Source of the DNA: Gracilimonas sp034520725
Lineage (GTDB): Bacteria > Bacteroidota > Rhodothermia > Balneolales > Balneolaceae
Reading direction: 5' to 3'
DNA length: 64,000 nucleotides
Assembly (NCBI GenBank): GCA_034520725.1
Contig: JAXHNH010000024.1
Span: forward strand, 1 to 64,000
The position numbers and the translations under genes are program-made. Of this stretch, positions 42,841 through 51,783 are shown one piece after another. The notes below the pieces were generated by a model. It saw nothing but the letters and a program-made list of their open reading frames with translations. It was not told the DNA's origin and did not search any database. Position 1 is the first letter of the stretch, and every line of letters starts with the position of its first letter.

Positions 42841-44865
42841 TTACTCTTCTTGGTCATTGGACTCTTCATCACTGTCTGAAGCTCGTTTCAACTGATCAAT
42901 CTCTTTTTTCAGTTCAATGATGCGGTCTTGTTTTTTTTCAATAGTCTGTTCTGCCTTATCAATTTTCACCTGAATTTCATCCAGGAGGGCATTCCCTCTG
43001 TTAGTAGGCTTGAAGTAGGTCTTTGCTTCCTGAAATTGAATCATTTCACTTTCGAGCCTGGAAACCTCTTTTTTAAGTTTGTCCCGCTCTTTCTGGTACT
43101 TGATGATATCTTTTCTGGTATCCGGGTCTATTCCCTGATTGGCAAGTTTTTTCTCCATTCCAAGATCAGAACCGAGGGAGCGATAACGATCGTATATCAC
43201 ATCACAGGCTTCCCGATACTGCTTCCAGATCTTATTTTTCATTTTTATCGGCACATATCCAATATCCTTGAACTCTTGCTGTAGCTCTTTGGCTTCCTGA
43301 ACTGCAAGTGCCGGGTCCTCATGTTCACCCAGCTCTCTTAGTTTTTCAAGGATCTCCTCTTTTTTGGCGAGGTTTTCTTTTTGATCCTTTCTTTGCCCTT
43401 TGAATGCTTCACGGCGCCGGTCGTAAAACTCATCCATGGCCCCTTTGAATTGTTTCCAGATCTTGGAAGATTTTTTACGCGGAACCGGACCGATCTTTTT
43501 CCACTGCCCCATCAGACTTTGCATGGTCTGGTGACCTTTATCAAAATCGTCTGTTTCTTTAACTTCGTTAGCCTTTTCAATCAACTTAAACTTCTTCTCG
43601 AGGTTTTCCTCTTCCTGCTCTTTCAGCAAGTCGAGATTATCAGATTTAACCTCATTGAACTTATCTGTGGCTGCTTTGAACTTATCCCACATTTCGTTCT
43701 CATCTTTTTGTGGAAGATTACCGGCTTTTTTCCAAGCTTTATGAAGTTTATTAACCTTACGGGCAGCCTTGGCAATATTTTCCTGATCTACCAAAGCTTC
43801 AGCTTCTTTCACCAGTTTCCTTTTCTTCTCAAGAGCCTTTTCTATAACCTCACGGTAATTCTTGTCAACCTTAAACCGTATCTCATTGAAAGTATCCTGT
43901 ACTTTGTTAAAACGATCCCACAATGGTTGATTTTTCTCTGAAGGTACTCTCCCAACTTTTCTCCACTGGGAGATCAGTTTATTGAACTCATCTTCCAGTT
44001 CTTCAAAATCAGGGCTTTCATCCTCAAGCTTTTTAACAAGACCATCCATCTTGTCTAACAAAAGAAGCTTTAAATCTAAATTCTCTTCTTCTTTCTGCAG
44101 CTTTTTAACCAGGCGGTCAACCTTATGATCTTCAAATTCATCCATCAACTCCTTGAAACGTTTTTCCAAGGCCTCACCTTCGCCCTGTGGCAGTAGTTTA
44201 ATGGATTCCCATTGACCTTTGATTTTCCCAACCTCTTTAGTGGCTGTCCAATTTTCCTCATTCACAATTTCGGACAGTGACTTTAGCAGGTCTTTTTTCC
44301 TGCCAAGATTTTCTTCTTTTTTACGATTCAGTTCTTCGTAATGAGTCCTTTTTTTCTCCTCGAATTTCTCCCGGAGTTCTTCGAATTTACTGATCAGTGT
44401 CTTACTTTTATCACTGGTAGATTCAGGTCCCTCGGTAATATTTTGAGCGAGATTAGCTAATTCTGTTGTCACATAAGGCCAGTCGGTTTGCTCAACTAGA
44501 TCTTTTGCCTTATCAACGATCTCTGAATAAAAGTCCTCAGCCGACTCCTCTTCTTCTTCTGAAACCTCATTATCAGCGCCTGCCTCTACATCCTCTTCAA
44601 CTGTAGCCTCACCCGCCTCATCAGTTTCTTTTGATGCCTCAGACTTTTCTTCTTTAGCTTGATCTACAGATGTACCTGCTTCCTTCTCTTCAGCTTCTTC
44701 CTCAACGGTATTTTCTGTTTCTGATTCATCGACAGAACTATCCTCAGACTCATTGGATGTATCCTCCGATTCAGTTTTTTCAGCGTTCTTAACCTGCTCT
44801 AATTCCTCAGCAGTTTCTTCTTTTTTCATTTCAGAATCGGTATTGTTTTGCTCCAGGTTCTCCAC
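42841..44865 (-). CDS. DUF349-repeat protein with long acidic N-terminus
   Basis: 674 aa. Residues 1-110 are almost entirely acidic and disordered (runs of EE, SED, TVEEE). From about 110 to 610 five or more DUF349 helical repeats follow, each with a W-K-xG-xP...-LW-xF--A-D-F pattern (QWRKVGRVPSEKNQPLWDRF, AWKKAGNLPQKDENEMWDKF, QWKKIGPVPRKKSSKIWKQF, EFKDIGYVPIKMKNKIWKQY). The C-terminus is a coiled coil (KLKKEVSRLESEM, IIELKKEIDQLKRA). DUF349 proteins are widespread in Bacteroidota and Actinobacteria; their role is not settled (nucleic-acid binding has been suggested). Very high charge and absence of signal or membrane segment point to a cytosolic scaffold. Confidence 0.88.
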   Translation of the reverse strand: MENLEQNNTDSEMKKEETAEELEQVKNAEKTESEDTSNESEDSSVDESETENTVEEEAEEKEAGTSVDQAKEEKSEASKETDEAGEATVEEDVEAGADNEVSEEEEESAEDFYSEIVDKAKDLVEQTDWPYVTTELANLAQNITEGPESTSDKSKTLISKFEELREKFEEKKRTHYEELNRKKEENLGRKKDLLKSLSEIVNEENWTATKEVGKIKGQWESIKLLPQGEGEALEKRFKELMDEFEDHKVDRLVKKLQKEEENLDLKLLLLDKMDGLVKKLEDESPDFEELEDEFNKLISQWRKVGRVPSEKNQPLWDRFNKVQDTFNEIRFKVDKNYREVIEKALEKKRKLVKEAEALVDQENIAKAARKVNKLHKAWKKAGNLPQKDENEMWDKFKAATDKFNEVKSDNLDLLKEQEEENLEKKFKLIEKANEVKETDDFDKGHQTMQSLMGQWKKIGPVPRKKSSKIWKQFKGAMDEFYDRRREAFKGQRKDQKENLAKKEEILEKLRELGEHEDPALAVQEAKELQQEFKDIGYVPIKMKNKIWKQYREACDVIYDRYRSLGSDLGMEKKLANQGIDPDTRKDIIKYQKERDKLKKEVSRLESEMIQFQEAKTYFKPTNRGNALLDEIQVKIDKAEQTIEKKQDRIIELKKEIDQLKRASDSDEESNDQEE

Positions 44866-45033
44866 AGTAACCTTCCTTTCCTCGTAGTTCTTTTTGATTT
44901 ACGGCTCTTAGCCTTCTATATATTTCAGTTAAGATAATATATCTGCTTATTCTTTGGCAATTGAAAGGGAAAACAACACAAAATTGTTGACATCAATAGA
45001 AATTCAAATGATCAAAAATTGTAGTTCATAAAA

Positions 45034-45057
45034 AAAGGTGCACATTTATGCACCTTT
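45034..45057. terminator. Terminator after mscS-like gene
   Basis: AAAGGTGCA CATTTA TGCACCTTT with A-rich plus strand (T-run on the minus strand), 29 nt downstream of the minus-strand stop at 45086. The rest of the 44866-45085 gap shows only AT-rich spacer. Confidence 0.85.
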
Positions 45058-45085
45058 AAATCAATTACTTAGAATATTTAGATAT

Positions 45086-45904
45086 TCATTCTTCCTGAAA
45101 AAAGTGAACATCTCTCTGAGGATAAGGGATCTCAATTCCTTCCTTATCGAGCTCTTCCTTTATTTTTTCTAAATTATCCCAGAAGAAAACCCAATAATCA
45201 CTTGTCTTGGTCCAGGCACGGCCTGAAAGATCAAGAGAGCTATCACCCAGATTGGTCAACACAACTATTGGCTCAGGCTCACTCAAAGTTCTTTCATCTT
45301 CGTTCAATACTCTTAGTATAACTTCACGTGCTTTCTTTATATCATCATTATATCCGATCCCAACAGCAAAATCAGCTCTTCTATTCTCTTTCTCTGAATA
45401 GTTTGTAACAGGCGAATTAGCGAGCTGCCCGTTTGGAATAACAATAGTCTGATTGTTCGGGGTATTCAATACTGTGTGAAGGATATCGATCTTTTCTACC
45501 GTTCCTGCCTCACTGCCTCTTTCAATAAAGTCTCCAACCTTAAAAGGCTTGAAGAACAGAATTAAGACACCACCGGCAAAATTTGCCAGACTTCCCTGTA
45601 AGGCCAAACCTACGGCTAAACCGGCAGCACCTAATACTGCAATGAAGGAAGTCATCTCTATTCCAAGCATTCCCAGTGCTGTGATATACACCATTACCTT
45701 CAACAATATTGAGACAAGGCTTTTAAGAAATGATTTCAATGCTGTATCTACATTACTCTTATCCAGCCCTTTTCCCACTCCCTTAACGATAAGCTTTACG
45801 ATCCAAAGACCAACAACAAGCGTAGCTATTGCAGCCAGTAGTTTTGGCCCATAGGTGGTCACGATATTAATAAGATCATCAGGTGTGATATTAAAACGTT
45901 CCAT
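45086..45904 (-). CDS. Small-conductance mechanosensitive channel (MscS family)
   Basis: 272 aa, the size of E. coli MscS. TM1 about 15-38 (LLAAIATLVVGLWIVKLIV), TM2 about 60-82 (SLVSILLKVMVYITALGML), and pore helix TM3 about 88-115 (SFIAVLGAAGLAVGLALQGSLANFAGGVLILFF, with the Gly/Ala packing pattern). The cytoplasmic beta-domain has FKVGDFIERGSEAGTVEKIDILHTVLNTPNNQTIVIPNGQLANSPVTNYS, then the alpha/beta vestibule. It opens under membrane tension to release solutes on osmotic downshock. Stands alone with its own terminator. Neighbouring Dps and CsbD suggest a stress-related neighbourhood. Confidence 0.95.
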   Translation of the reverse strand: MERFNITPDDLINIVTTYGPKLLAAIATLVVGLWIVKLIVKGVGKGLDKSNVDTALKSFLKSLVSILLKVMVYITALGMLGIEMTSFIAVLGAAGLAVGLALQGSLANFAGGVLILFFKPFKVGDFIERGSEAGTVEKIDILHTVLNTPNNQTIVIPNGQLANSPVTNYSEKENRRADFAVGIGYNDDIKKAREVILRVLNEDERTLSEPEPIVVLTNLGDSSLDLSGRAWTKTSDYWVFFWDNLEKIKEELDKEGIEIPYPQRDVHFFQEE

Positions 45905-45979
45905 TTACTGTAAACCCTTTTTATTTATTTGATTTATTCAATCTAATATGAACAAAATTTTTAACTTTTTTCATAAAAA

Positions 45980-46003
45980 AAGGGGAGAACTAAGTCTCCC
46001 CTT
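45980..46003. terminator. Terminator after csbD-like gene
   Basis: AAGGGGAGA ACTAAG TCTCCCCTT preceded by seven A on the plus strand, i.e. a T-run for minus-strand transcription; 20 nt beyond the CsbD stop. Confidence 0.9.
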
Positions 46004-46022
46004 ATCTTGTCTGATATATAAA

Positions 46023-46208
46023 TCAGAGTTCTGCCAGTTCTTTTTTTACCTCGTCTTTAGTCTTACCCAATTTCTTTTGAATCCGCCCGATGAGTTCATC
46101 TTCTTTCCCCTCTGTAAAGGCAAGATCGTCATCTGTCAATTCCGAATACTTTTGCTTTAATTTTCCTTTTAATTCATTCCAGTTTCCTTTAATCGTCAGG
46201 TCATTCAT
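46023..46208 (-). CDS. CsbD-family stress protein
   Basis: 61 aa. NDLTIKGNWNELKGKLKQKYSELTDDDLAFTEGKEDELIGRIQKKLGKTKDEVKKEL is a complete CsbD domain (KGNWNELKGKLKQKYSxLTDDDL is the family signature). CsbD-like proteins are small, helical and general-stress-induced in many bacteria; molecular function unknown. Its own terminator follows; Dps lies 125 nt upstream in the same direction. Confidence 0.92.
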   Translation of the reverse strand: MNDLTIKGNWNELKGKLKQKYSELTDDDLAFTEGKEDELIGRIQKKLGKTKDEVKKELAEL

Positions 46209-46332
46209 AATATATCTCCTATGGTTTGTCCGTTGTCTTGATTTAAATTCATTTGATCAAAAAAAGTTGATGGTCATCTGGAAAGCACTTGTCAAAACAA
46301 GTGTTCCAAACAGCCACCAACTTGGGATGGTT

Positions 46333-46836
46333 TTATTCTTCTAAATGACTTCTCAGCATCCATGCTGTTTTGGAATGGACGGTCAAGCGTTCTGTTAAAA
46401 GATCAATTGTTGACTCGTCTTCAGCGTCATTTGCCGGCTTCAATGCTTCCCGGGCAGTTCTGATAACTTGCTCATTGGCTGTTGTCAAACGGCGCACCAT
46501 ATCGAGAGCTTTAGGCTTATCAGTGTCCTCTTCTATGGAAGCCAGCTCGTTAAATTCTTTGAACGTGCCGGGTGCTCTGAAACCGAGTGCTCTGATTCGT
46601 TCTGCAATTTCATCAATAGCTTCTGCGAGCTCGGTATATTGCTCTTCAAACTGTTCATGCAGCTGATGAAACAATTCACCAGTAACATTCCAATGATAAT
46701 TGTGAGTCTTCAAATACAGCAGGTAAGAATCTGCCAATACTTTAGACAACCCGTCTGCTATCTTTTCTCTGTGTTCTTCTGAAATTCCAATGTTGACTTT
46801 CATTGTCTCTACTCCGTTCAATGTTTCAGTACTCAT
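46333..46836 (-). CDS. dps: Dps-family ferritin-like DNA-protection protein
   Basis: 167 aa from ATG 46836 (MSTETLNGVETMKVN); an ATG 21 nt earlier is less likely. Ferroxidase-site residues lie at YLLYLKTHNYHWNVTGELFHQLHEQFEEQYTELAEAIDEIAERIRALG: the His of HNYHW, the His/Asp region and the Glu of FEEQY. This is the intersubunit di-iron site of Dps dodecamers. The C-terminal helix ends ERLTVHSKTAWMLRSHLEE. It oxidises and stores Fe2+ with peroxide, limiting Fenton damage. No lysine-rich DNA-binding tail is present. Confidence 0.95.
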   Translation of the reverse strand: MSTETLNGVETMKVNIGISEEHREKIADGLSKVLADSYLLYLKTHNYHWNVTGELFHQLHEQFEEQYTELAEAIDEIAERIRALGFRAPGTFKEFNELASIEEDTDKPKALDMVRRLTTANEQVIRTAREALKPANDAEDESTIDLLTERLTVHSKTAWMLRSHLEE

Positions 46837-46956
46837 GATTTCTCTTTTTATTATCATTCAGTTACTAAACACACCACAGCATTAATATAATTCCAATACT
46901 TAAGTGCTTTTTATATTTGATTTATGATAGGACATATAAAGATTTTCGATCATAAA

Positions 46957-46989
46957 AAAGCCCCATGCATTAAATATACATGGGGCTTT
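46957..46989. terminator. Terminator between the 116-aa gene and dps
   Basis: AAAGCCCCATG, 11-nt loop, CATGGGGCTTT with A-rich left flank; 22 nt beyond the minus-strand stop at 47011. Confidence 0.88.
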
Positions 46990-47010
46990 GAAATCGTTGT
47001 TAAGAAGCTG

Positions 47011-47361
47011 TTACTCTTCTACTCCATAAACCTCTTTTAGAATACCCTTGGCATTGGCATCTCCATCTTGCATTACTCGATGTTGTAAATTTGTGATGAC
47101 CTCCTGCTCAGCCTTTTCATAGGCCAGTTCTTTTGCGCTTGTCTCAGTATTCGTGCGCACCAGCTCGTAAATATCATCGGCACGAACTACACTATAGATC
47201 TTGTCATCATTAAAAGCGTGAGATCTCAGGTCTTCAAACTCTTTGAATACCCGCGGAAAATCTTCACTGTCTTCTGCACGGGTAATCACCTCAACGTGTT
47301 CAGGTCCTTCCGCGCTTAAAGGGGTTTTGCAGAGATAAAAAAAGTTTTGTTGGTATTGCAT
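47011..47361 (-). CDS. Uncharacterised 116-aa protein
   Basis: Not recognised. MQYQQNFFYLCKTPLSAEGPEHVEVITRAEDSEDFPRVFKEFEDLRSHAFNDDKIYSVVRADDIYELVRTN... is acidic and soluble, without signal peptide or membrane segment. There is only one cysteine (C11). The second half (SAKELAYEKAEQEVITNLQHRVMQDGDANAKGILKEV) is predicted helical. It is flanked by its own terminator and by a palindromic repeat upstream. Codon use and length suggest a real gene. No function is proposed. Confidence 0.7.
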   Translation of the reverse strand: MQYQQNFFYLCKTPLSAEGPEHVEVITRAEDSEDFPRVFKEFEDLRSHAFNDDKIYSVVRADDIYELVRTNTETSAKELAYEKAEQEVITNLQHRVMQDGDANAKGILKEVYGVEE

Positions 47362-47433
47362 CTGCTGTCTATTTGTAGATTGAATTTTTTGACTGTGTCA
47401 ATATAACAAATAGTGTGCTAAATGTGCCATTTT

Positions 47434-47505
47434 AGGTGGCAGGTTTTAGACATGAGGTGTTAGGTGTTAGTGCTGTTGAAGCCTGAACACCTGACACCTT
47501 TAACC
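47434..47505. repeat. Stuttering palindrome (AGGTGTTAG words) at the sixA stop
   Basis: The left arm AGGTGTTAGGTGTTAG (47455-47470) is mirrored by the right arm CTGAACACCTGACACCT (47483-47499), with further half-words (AGGTGGCAGGTTTTAG) outside. On the minus strand the phosphatase stop TGA is followed at once by GGTTAAAGGTGTCAGGTG. The same word set recurs at 56233-56297. Confidence 0.75.
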
Positions 47506-48024
47506 TCATTGATCCCTATATTTCTTCAAGACTTTAGGTATCATCATCCACTTGATCTGACAGGTTCCGGGGGTTACCTCCTTCCAGGAATTCGCATAAG
47601 ATTCCAAACAGACAAGTGATGCTGTAGGCATTCGCACAGCGATCTTATGTTCTGAACCGGCAAGCATACCTGCCGTATTTTCCATTATTGGATTATGACC
47701 AACCATCATGATGCGTTCATGGTCATTTGAAGCAGACTGTATCTGTTCAATGTAATCTTTCATGGAACCGTAATACAGATCCTCATTCCATTCAATATTA
47801 TCTAAATCAATTTGAGCAGACTCAGCAAACAGCTTGGAAGTCTCAACGGCTCTTTTTGCAGGCGAGCTGTAAATGACAGCAGGGTTATAGCCAGCCTTTG
47901 TAACAAACTGCCCCATCAGCGGGGCATCATTTAAACCACGTTCAGCTAAAGGCCGGTCGAAATCATCTAGTCCGGCGCTATCCCAGCTCGATTTTGCATG
48001 GCGCATCAATAAGATCTGTTTCAT
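47506..48024 (-). CDS. SixA-like histidine phosphatase
   Basis: 172 aa. MKQILLMRHAKSSWDSAGLDDFDRPLAERGLNDAPLMG carries the catalytic RH motif (R8-H9) with the KSSW and D-RPL-ERG features of the SixA branch of the histidine phosphatase superfamily. IYSSPAKRAVETSKLF and MMVGHNPIMENTAGML complete the site. SixA removes phosphate from phosphohistidine in HPt domains; homologues in Bacteroidota may act on other phosphoesters. It starts 2 nt after the YihY gene stop, so MATE-YihY-SixA form one minus-strand operon. Confidence 0.88.
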   Translation of the reverse strand: MKQILLMRHAKSSWDSAGLDDFDRPLAERGLNDAPLMGQFVTKAGYNPAVIYSSPAKRAVETSKLFAESAQIDLDNIEWNEDLYYGSMKDYIEQIQSASNDHERIMMVGHNPIMENTAGMLAGSEHKIAVRMPTASLVCLESYANSWKEVTPGTCQIKWMMIPKVLKKYRDQ

Positions 48025-48026
48025 GT

Positions 48027-48941
48027 TCAGGACTCCTTTTTTTGTGACTCTATTTCTACCATTCTCATCTTTCGGGCAAATCGGCCGGCTTTAATTTCAC
48101 TACCCCCATGTTCAACCATTGCTTTGACCAGTTCAGCGCCAAAAAATACAATAATACTCGAATAGTAAACCCATAGCATTAAAATAATTACGGATGAGGA
48201 AGCTCCGTTCAGCTCATTCAATGAACTGTTTCCAATGATCATACCAACCCCAAATTTTCCAAGTACCAGTAATATTGCAGTGACAAGGCTTCCAACGACC
48301 CATGGTTTTTTGCGGGCTTTCGCATCCGGAAGGATGTAGAACATGGTCATTATGGCTAAAAAAATCATGATAAAGGTGAGCGCGTTTCCGCCAAAGGATG
48401 CTAATACAATTCGGGTAGATTCATAATTCTCTGAAAGAAGATCAAAAAGCCCGATCAGCACGGTATCCAGGATCAATGAAAAGATCATAGCCACCCCGAG
48501 AAAAAGGATCATTCCAAAGGATACCGCTCTGTCAAATAGCATTTTTAAAAATCCGGCATCCTTTCTTGGAACGATCTTGAAGATCCGGTTAAATGAATCT
48601 TTGAACTGAACAAATACGGTAGTAGCTGAGATCAAAAGAAATCCAAAACTCAGAATCAGATACAACACATTTCTGGTGTCCGTTTGTATCGTCTCTACAA
48701 GCAGCATTACTGCTTCTGTACTATCAGCTCCAACCGTATCATTTAAGAACGCGTTGAGTTCACTCATCACGCTTTCGTTTCCAGCAAATAATCCGCCAAT
48801 GTACACAGTGATCATAACAATGGGTGCAAGTGAAAACAGAGTATAAAAAGAAACAGCCGCACTGTACTGAAAACAATTATCATCAATAAAACCGTTTACG
48901 GCTATTGAGATTACTTTAAAGATATTCCTGATGAATTCCAT
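48027..48941 (-). CDS. YihY/BrkB-family membrane protein
   Basis: 304 aa with six membrane helices: AAVSFYTLFSLAPIVMITVYIGGL (family motif A-SFYTLFSLAPI), VLYLILSFGFLLISATTVFVQF, VSFGMILFLGVAMIFSLILDTV, ALTFIMIFLAIMTMFYILP, PWVVGSLVTAILLVLGKFGVGMIIG, and SVIILMLWVYYSSIIVFFGAELVKAM. Long mislabelled RNase BN, it is an inner-membrane protein of unknown transport role. It lies 3 nt after the MATE gene and 2 nt before the SixA gene, suggesting coupled expression. Confidence 0.92.
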   Translation of the reverse strand: MEFIRNIFKVISIAVNGFIDDNCFQYSAAVSFYTLFSLAPIVMITVYIGGLFAGNESVMSELNAFLNDTVGADSTEAVMLLVETIQTDTRNVLYLILSFGFLLISATTVFVQFKDSFNRIFKIVPRKDAGFLKMLFDRAVSFGMILFLGVAMIFSLILDTVLIGLFDLLSENYESTRIVLASFGGNALTFIMIFLAIMTMFYILPDAKARKKPWVVGSLVTAILLVLGKFGVGMIIGNSSLNELNGASSSVIILMLWVYYSSIIVFFGAELVKAMVEHGGSEIKAGRFARKMRMVEIESQKKES

Positions 48942-48944
48942 GTT

Positions 48945-50255
48945 TTAGGTTTCTGATTCTGTATTTCCAAATATCCTTGAAGGAGCATATAACGATAATA
49001 TCACTCCTCGTGCAACCATAAAGGCCGTCATCGCCAACCACAACGCATGAATACCTGCAAATGGTTCACTTATGTAGTATACCGGCACAAACACGAAGAT
49101 TGTGGCTACCAGCATTGAATTTCTCATTGCTGCTGTTGCAGTTGCCCCAATGTAAACACCATCCCAAATAAAACACACACTGTTGACGACCGGTGCCACA
49201 ATTAACCATATCACAACGGTCATGGCCACAGCGATCACATTTTCCTTATCTGTAAACAAGTACAGAATTTCAGCATCAAATATGGCATAACTTATAGTTC
49301 CCAATAACCCCAGTCCCAAACCCCATAACATATTGGCCTTAACTGCCAGCTTTAGGCTTTCTTCATCATTAGCACCTTTAAACCGCCCTACCAGACTCTC
49401 AGCTGCATAGGCAAATCCATCCGTTCCATACGAACTGATGTACCACATTTGTAATAAGATGGTGTTGGCTGCCAGAACTACATCTCCCATTGCAGCAGAT
49501 TTCGCTGTAAAAAAAGCATATGAAAAGATCAGGCACAGCGTACGAATCACAATATCACTGTTGACTGAAAAGAATTTTTTAAGCTCCGATGTTTCTATCA
49601 GCTCATCCCACCTGATGTTAAGCCTAACACCTCCATATTTCTTTTTATAAAGTGCAATAGCCAACCCCAAAGCCAGAAAACTAGCTATCAAACTCCCGGT
49701 AGCCACGCCATCCACAGTCATGTTAAACCGGAACACAAAAATCAGATTCAAAATAATATTTACAATATTTAAGAAAATGGTCACAATCATTGGGTAGGTG
49801 GAATTTTGCATTCCCAGAAACCAACCATTCAACCCAAACAATGCAAGTGTGGCCGGTGCTGCAAAAATGCGTATGTGATAGTACAATCTGGTGTATTCTT
49901 CGACTTCGGGAGAAGCATTTACAATAGCCAAAGATGCTTCAATAAGTGGGTATTGGAGCAATAGGATCATCGCACTACTGAGAACAGCTACTAACATAAC
50001 TCTCATTAATATGACTTTGGTTTGCCTGCTATTTCCGGCTCCATAGGCCTGCGCCACCATTCCGGTGGTTCCCATTCTCAAAAAACCAAAGCCCCAAAAA
50101 ATAAAATCAAATATAATACTGCCTACTGCAATGGCGCCCAGATAGTAAACATGCTCAAGCCTTCCTACAACCGCGGTATCAATGGCACCAAGCAGCGGTA
50201 CCGACAGATTACTTATAATATTGGGAATAGCCAGTCTAAGTATTTGCCGGTTCAA
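48945..50255 (-). CDS. MATE-family efflux transporter
   Basis: 436 aa with about twelve hydrophobic helices in two homologous halves. The first half has LRLAIPNIISNLSVPLLGAIDTAVVGRL, GFLRMGTTGMVAQAYGAGN (the MATE motif) and GWFLGMQNSTYPMIV; the second has SYGTDGFAYAAESLVGRFKGAND (TDGFAYAAE-LVG is typical of the DinF-like subgroup). It exports cationic or organic solutes by Na+ or H+ antiport. First of the MATE-YihY-SixA unit; the 175-bp divergent gap to 50431 would hold both promoters. Confidence 0.93.
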   Translation of the reverse strand: MNRQILRLAIPNIISNLSVPLLGAIDTAVVGRLEHVYYLGAIAVGSIIFDFIFWGFGFLRMGTTGMVAQAYGAGNSRQTKVILMRVMLVAVLSSAMILLLQYPLIEASLAIVNASPEVEEYTRLYYHIRIFAAPATLALFGLNGWFLGMQNSTYPMIVTIFLNIVNIILNLIFVFRFNMTVDGVATGSLIASFLALGLAIALYKKKYGGVRLNIRWDELIETSELKKFFSVNSDIVIRTLCLIFSYAFFTAKSAAMGDVVLAANTILLQMWYISSYGTDGFAYAAESLVGRFKGANDEESLKLAVKANMLWGLGLGLLGTISYAIFDAEILYLFTDKENVIAVAMTVVIWLIVAPVVNSVCFIWDGVYIGATATAAMRNSMLVATIFVFVPVYYISEPFAGIHALWLAMTAFMVARGVILSLYAPSRIFGNTESET

Positions 50256-50430
50256 TGAAAGCTGTTTTTAATTTTAATGTTAAAAGGCTAAAATAAGGTC
50301 ATTGATATAATAATAAATTCATATTTTTTGATTGCTCTGTAAAGTTGCATATCTATGGGTGTGCATGTATTTTCTTTCTCCAAAAATTCTTGGGAATTAA
50401 ACTTAATTATCTAACTCATTTGCCTTTCAC

Positions 50431-50904
50431 ATGAAAATTGAAACGCGTAATACGATCCTGACTATTGTACTTGGAATAATAATTCTTGGGCTTACCTATT
50501 GGTTATACGATTCCTTGGTCACTCCATATGAAGAAGTAAGAGAGCGGCAGGCGTTGACCGAAAAAGTTCGCCAGCGCTTAGTTGACACTAAAGATGCTTT
50601 AATACAATATGAATCAACTTATGATACTTTTCCTCCAACTGAGGGTGGTTTAGACAGTTTGGTGAAATTCCTTAAAACTGATTCATTGATGATCGCAATG
50701 GGAGATTCTCTCTTTGGATCTACTTTTGACACTTTCAACCCGGATTCTTTGGTGTACTCACCACGACCTCCGTATCCAAAATTTGAGTACGCATTGAATG
50801 ATACGCTGCGTCCACAGATCTATTTATTGACTGATCCAGGTTCTGATGACACCATCGGTAGCCTTGAACGTACAACTATGCGTAATGCTCCAAACTGGAA
50901 TTAA
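50431..50904 (+). CDS. Uncharacterised membrane-anchored protein, pseudopilin-like in part
   Basis: 157 aa, not firmly recognised. One N-terminal helix (about 8-28: ILTIVLGIIILGLTYWLYDSL) is followed by a charged helix (EEVRERQALTEKVRQRLVDTKDALIQYE) and a periplasmic part with TFPPTEGGLDSLVKFL. The last is reminiscent of the YPTTEQGLxALV motif of major pseudopilins (GspG), but the prepilin cleavage site is absent. The C-terminus IYLLTDPGSDDTIGSLERTTMRNAPNWN is probably conserved. It overlaps the DUF3822 start (TAATG) and heads the DUF3822-rsmD-coaD run, so it is likely a lineage-specific member of that operon. Confidence 0.65.
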   Translation: MKIETRNTILTIVLGIIILGLTYWLYDSLVTPYEEVRERQALTEKVRQRLVDTKDALIQYESTYDTFPPTEGGLDSLVKFLKTDSLMIAMGDSLFGSTFDTFNPDSLVYSPRPPYPKFEYALNDTLRPQIYLLTDPGSDDTIGSLERTTMRNAPNWN

Positions 50905-51764
50905 TGGGTGACCAACCTGCAAATTTAGGTGTTTGTTTTTTTTCTGATCGCTTGTTCTATTCCATCAACGATCCGAATAAAGACAAACACCTTTTTCGTA
51001 TTGGCTCTTTTGACTTCAATTTCAATGTGATCGATGCCATAACGCGACAGCAGGATCCAAATTTTTCCCACGTTCAATCCACCTTTGAACAGTTAAGGGC
51101 TGACTACAACATCAAATCAGTTCGTGCCCTTACCAATCCTGCCCATGAATGCTGGACAGTCTTTCCAAAAGTAGTTTACGACAATGCTGATGAGCGTGAA
51201 GACCATTTGTCAATATTGATGAAAGGAGTTGATCGAGAGGTCATTGAGCCTACCTGGCATTCGCTTCATAATAATGAGTATAAATTCCTTTCCGTACGCA
51301 GAAGAAACCTAATGGAAGGTTTCGATAAGCTGACCAAACAAGTTGCCACTACCGATTTCAGCAGTGATTTTGAAATGGCGCAGCAATGGTCAGGTTTTAA
51401 CAAACCCGGCGGTTCTTTTTTAATGATCGGCTGCCATGAGAACGTAATATCGATCACATCCTATCTTTTGGGTAAGTTCAGAGCAGCTACGTACATCTCA
51501 TTTGATCAAGCCGAAGACCTGCCTTACCACTGGCTGCAATATGCCAAGAATTCAAGCTGGCTAAGAGGGTTACATGAAACCATTTACCTATTCGGCACCG
51601 ATATACATGACATTGAACAAGCTCTTCAGGGTTTCTGGGATAATTCTGCTGAGATCGTAAAGCTCAACTCACTAGAGACCATTGGTGTCAAAGCTGAAGA
51701 AGAAACCTATGGTTTTGACCTTACGGCTGCTTTTCCTGCTATATTACTCAGCCTCGATTTTTGA
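50904..51764 (+). CDS. DUF3822-family protein
   Basis: 286 aa. DUF3822 proteins are soluble Bacteroidota-type proteins normally encoded just before rsmD and coaD, exactly the order here. The fold resembles actin-like/type IV pilus PilM-type ATPases in outline (family knowledge, low certainty). Visible features are LGVCFFSDRLFYSIND at the N-terminus, FLMIGCHENVISITSYLLGKFRAATYISF in the middle, and the C-terminal LTAAFPAILLSLDF. No catalytic motif can be pointed to. Start overlaps the upstream stop; followed 86 nt later by rsmD with a palindrome between. Confidence 0.8.
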   Translation: MGDQPANLGVCFFSDRLFYSINDPNKDKHLFRIGSFDFNFNVIDAITRQQDPNFSHVQSTFEQLRADYNIKSVRALTNPAHECWTVFPKVVYDNADEREDHLSILMKGVDREVIEPTWHSLHNNEYKFLSVRRRNLMEGFDKLTKQVATTDFSSDFEMAQQWSGFNKPGGSFLMIGCHENVISITSYLLGKFRAATYISFDQAEDLPYHWLQYAKNSSWLRGLHETIYLFGTDIHDIEQALQGFWDNSAEIVKLNSLETIGVKAEEETYGFDLTAAFPAILLSLDF

Positions 51765-51783
51765 TTTGAGATGTTTAATGCTC

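Noticed and set aside
43381..43941. 186-codon open frame on the plus strand antisense to the DUF349 gene
   Set aside because: It mirrors the Lys/Glu-rich repeats of the real gene (giving Phe/Leu/Ile-rich nonsense) and has no independent motif or start signal.
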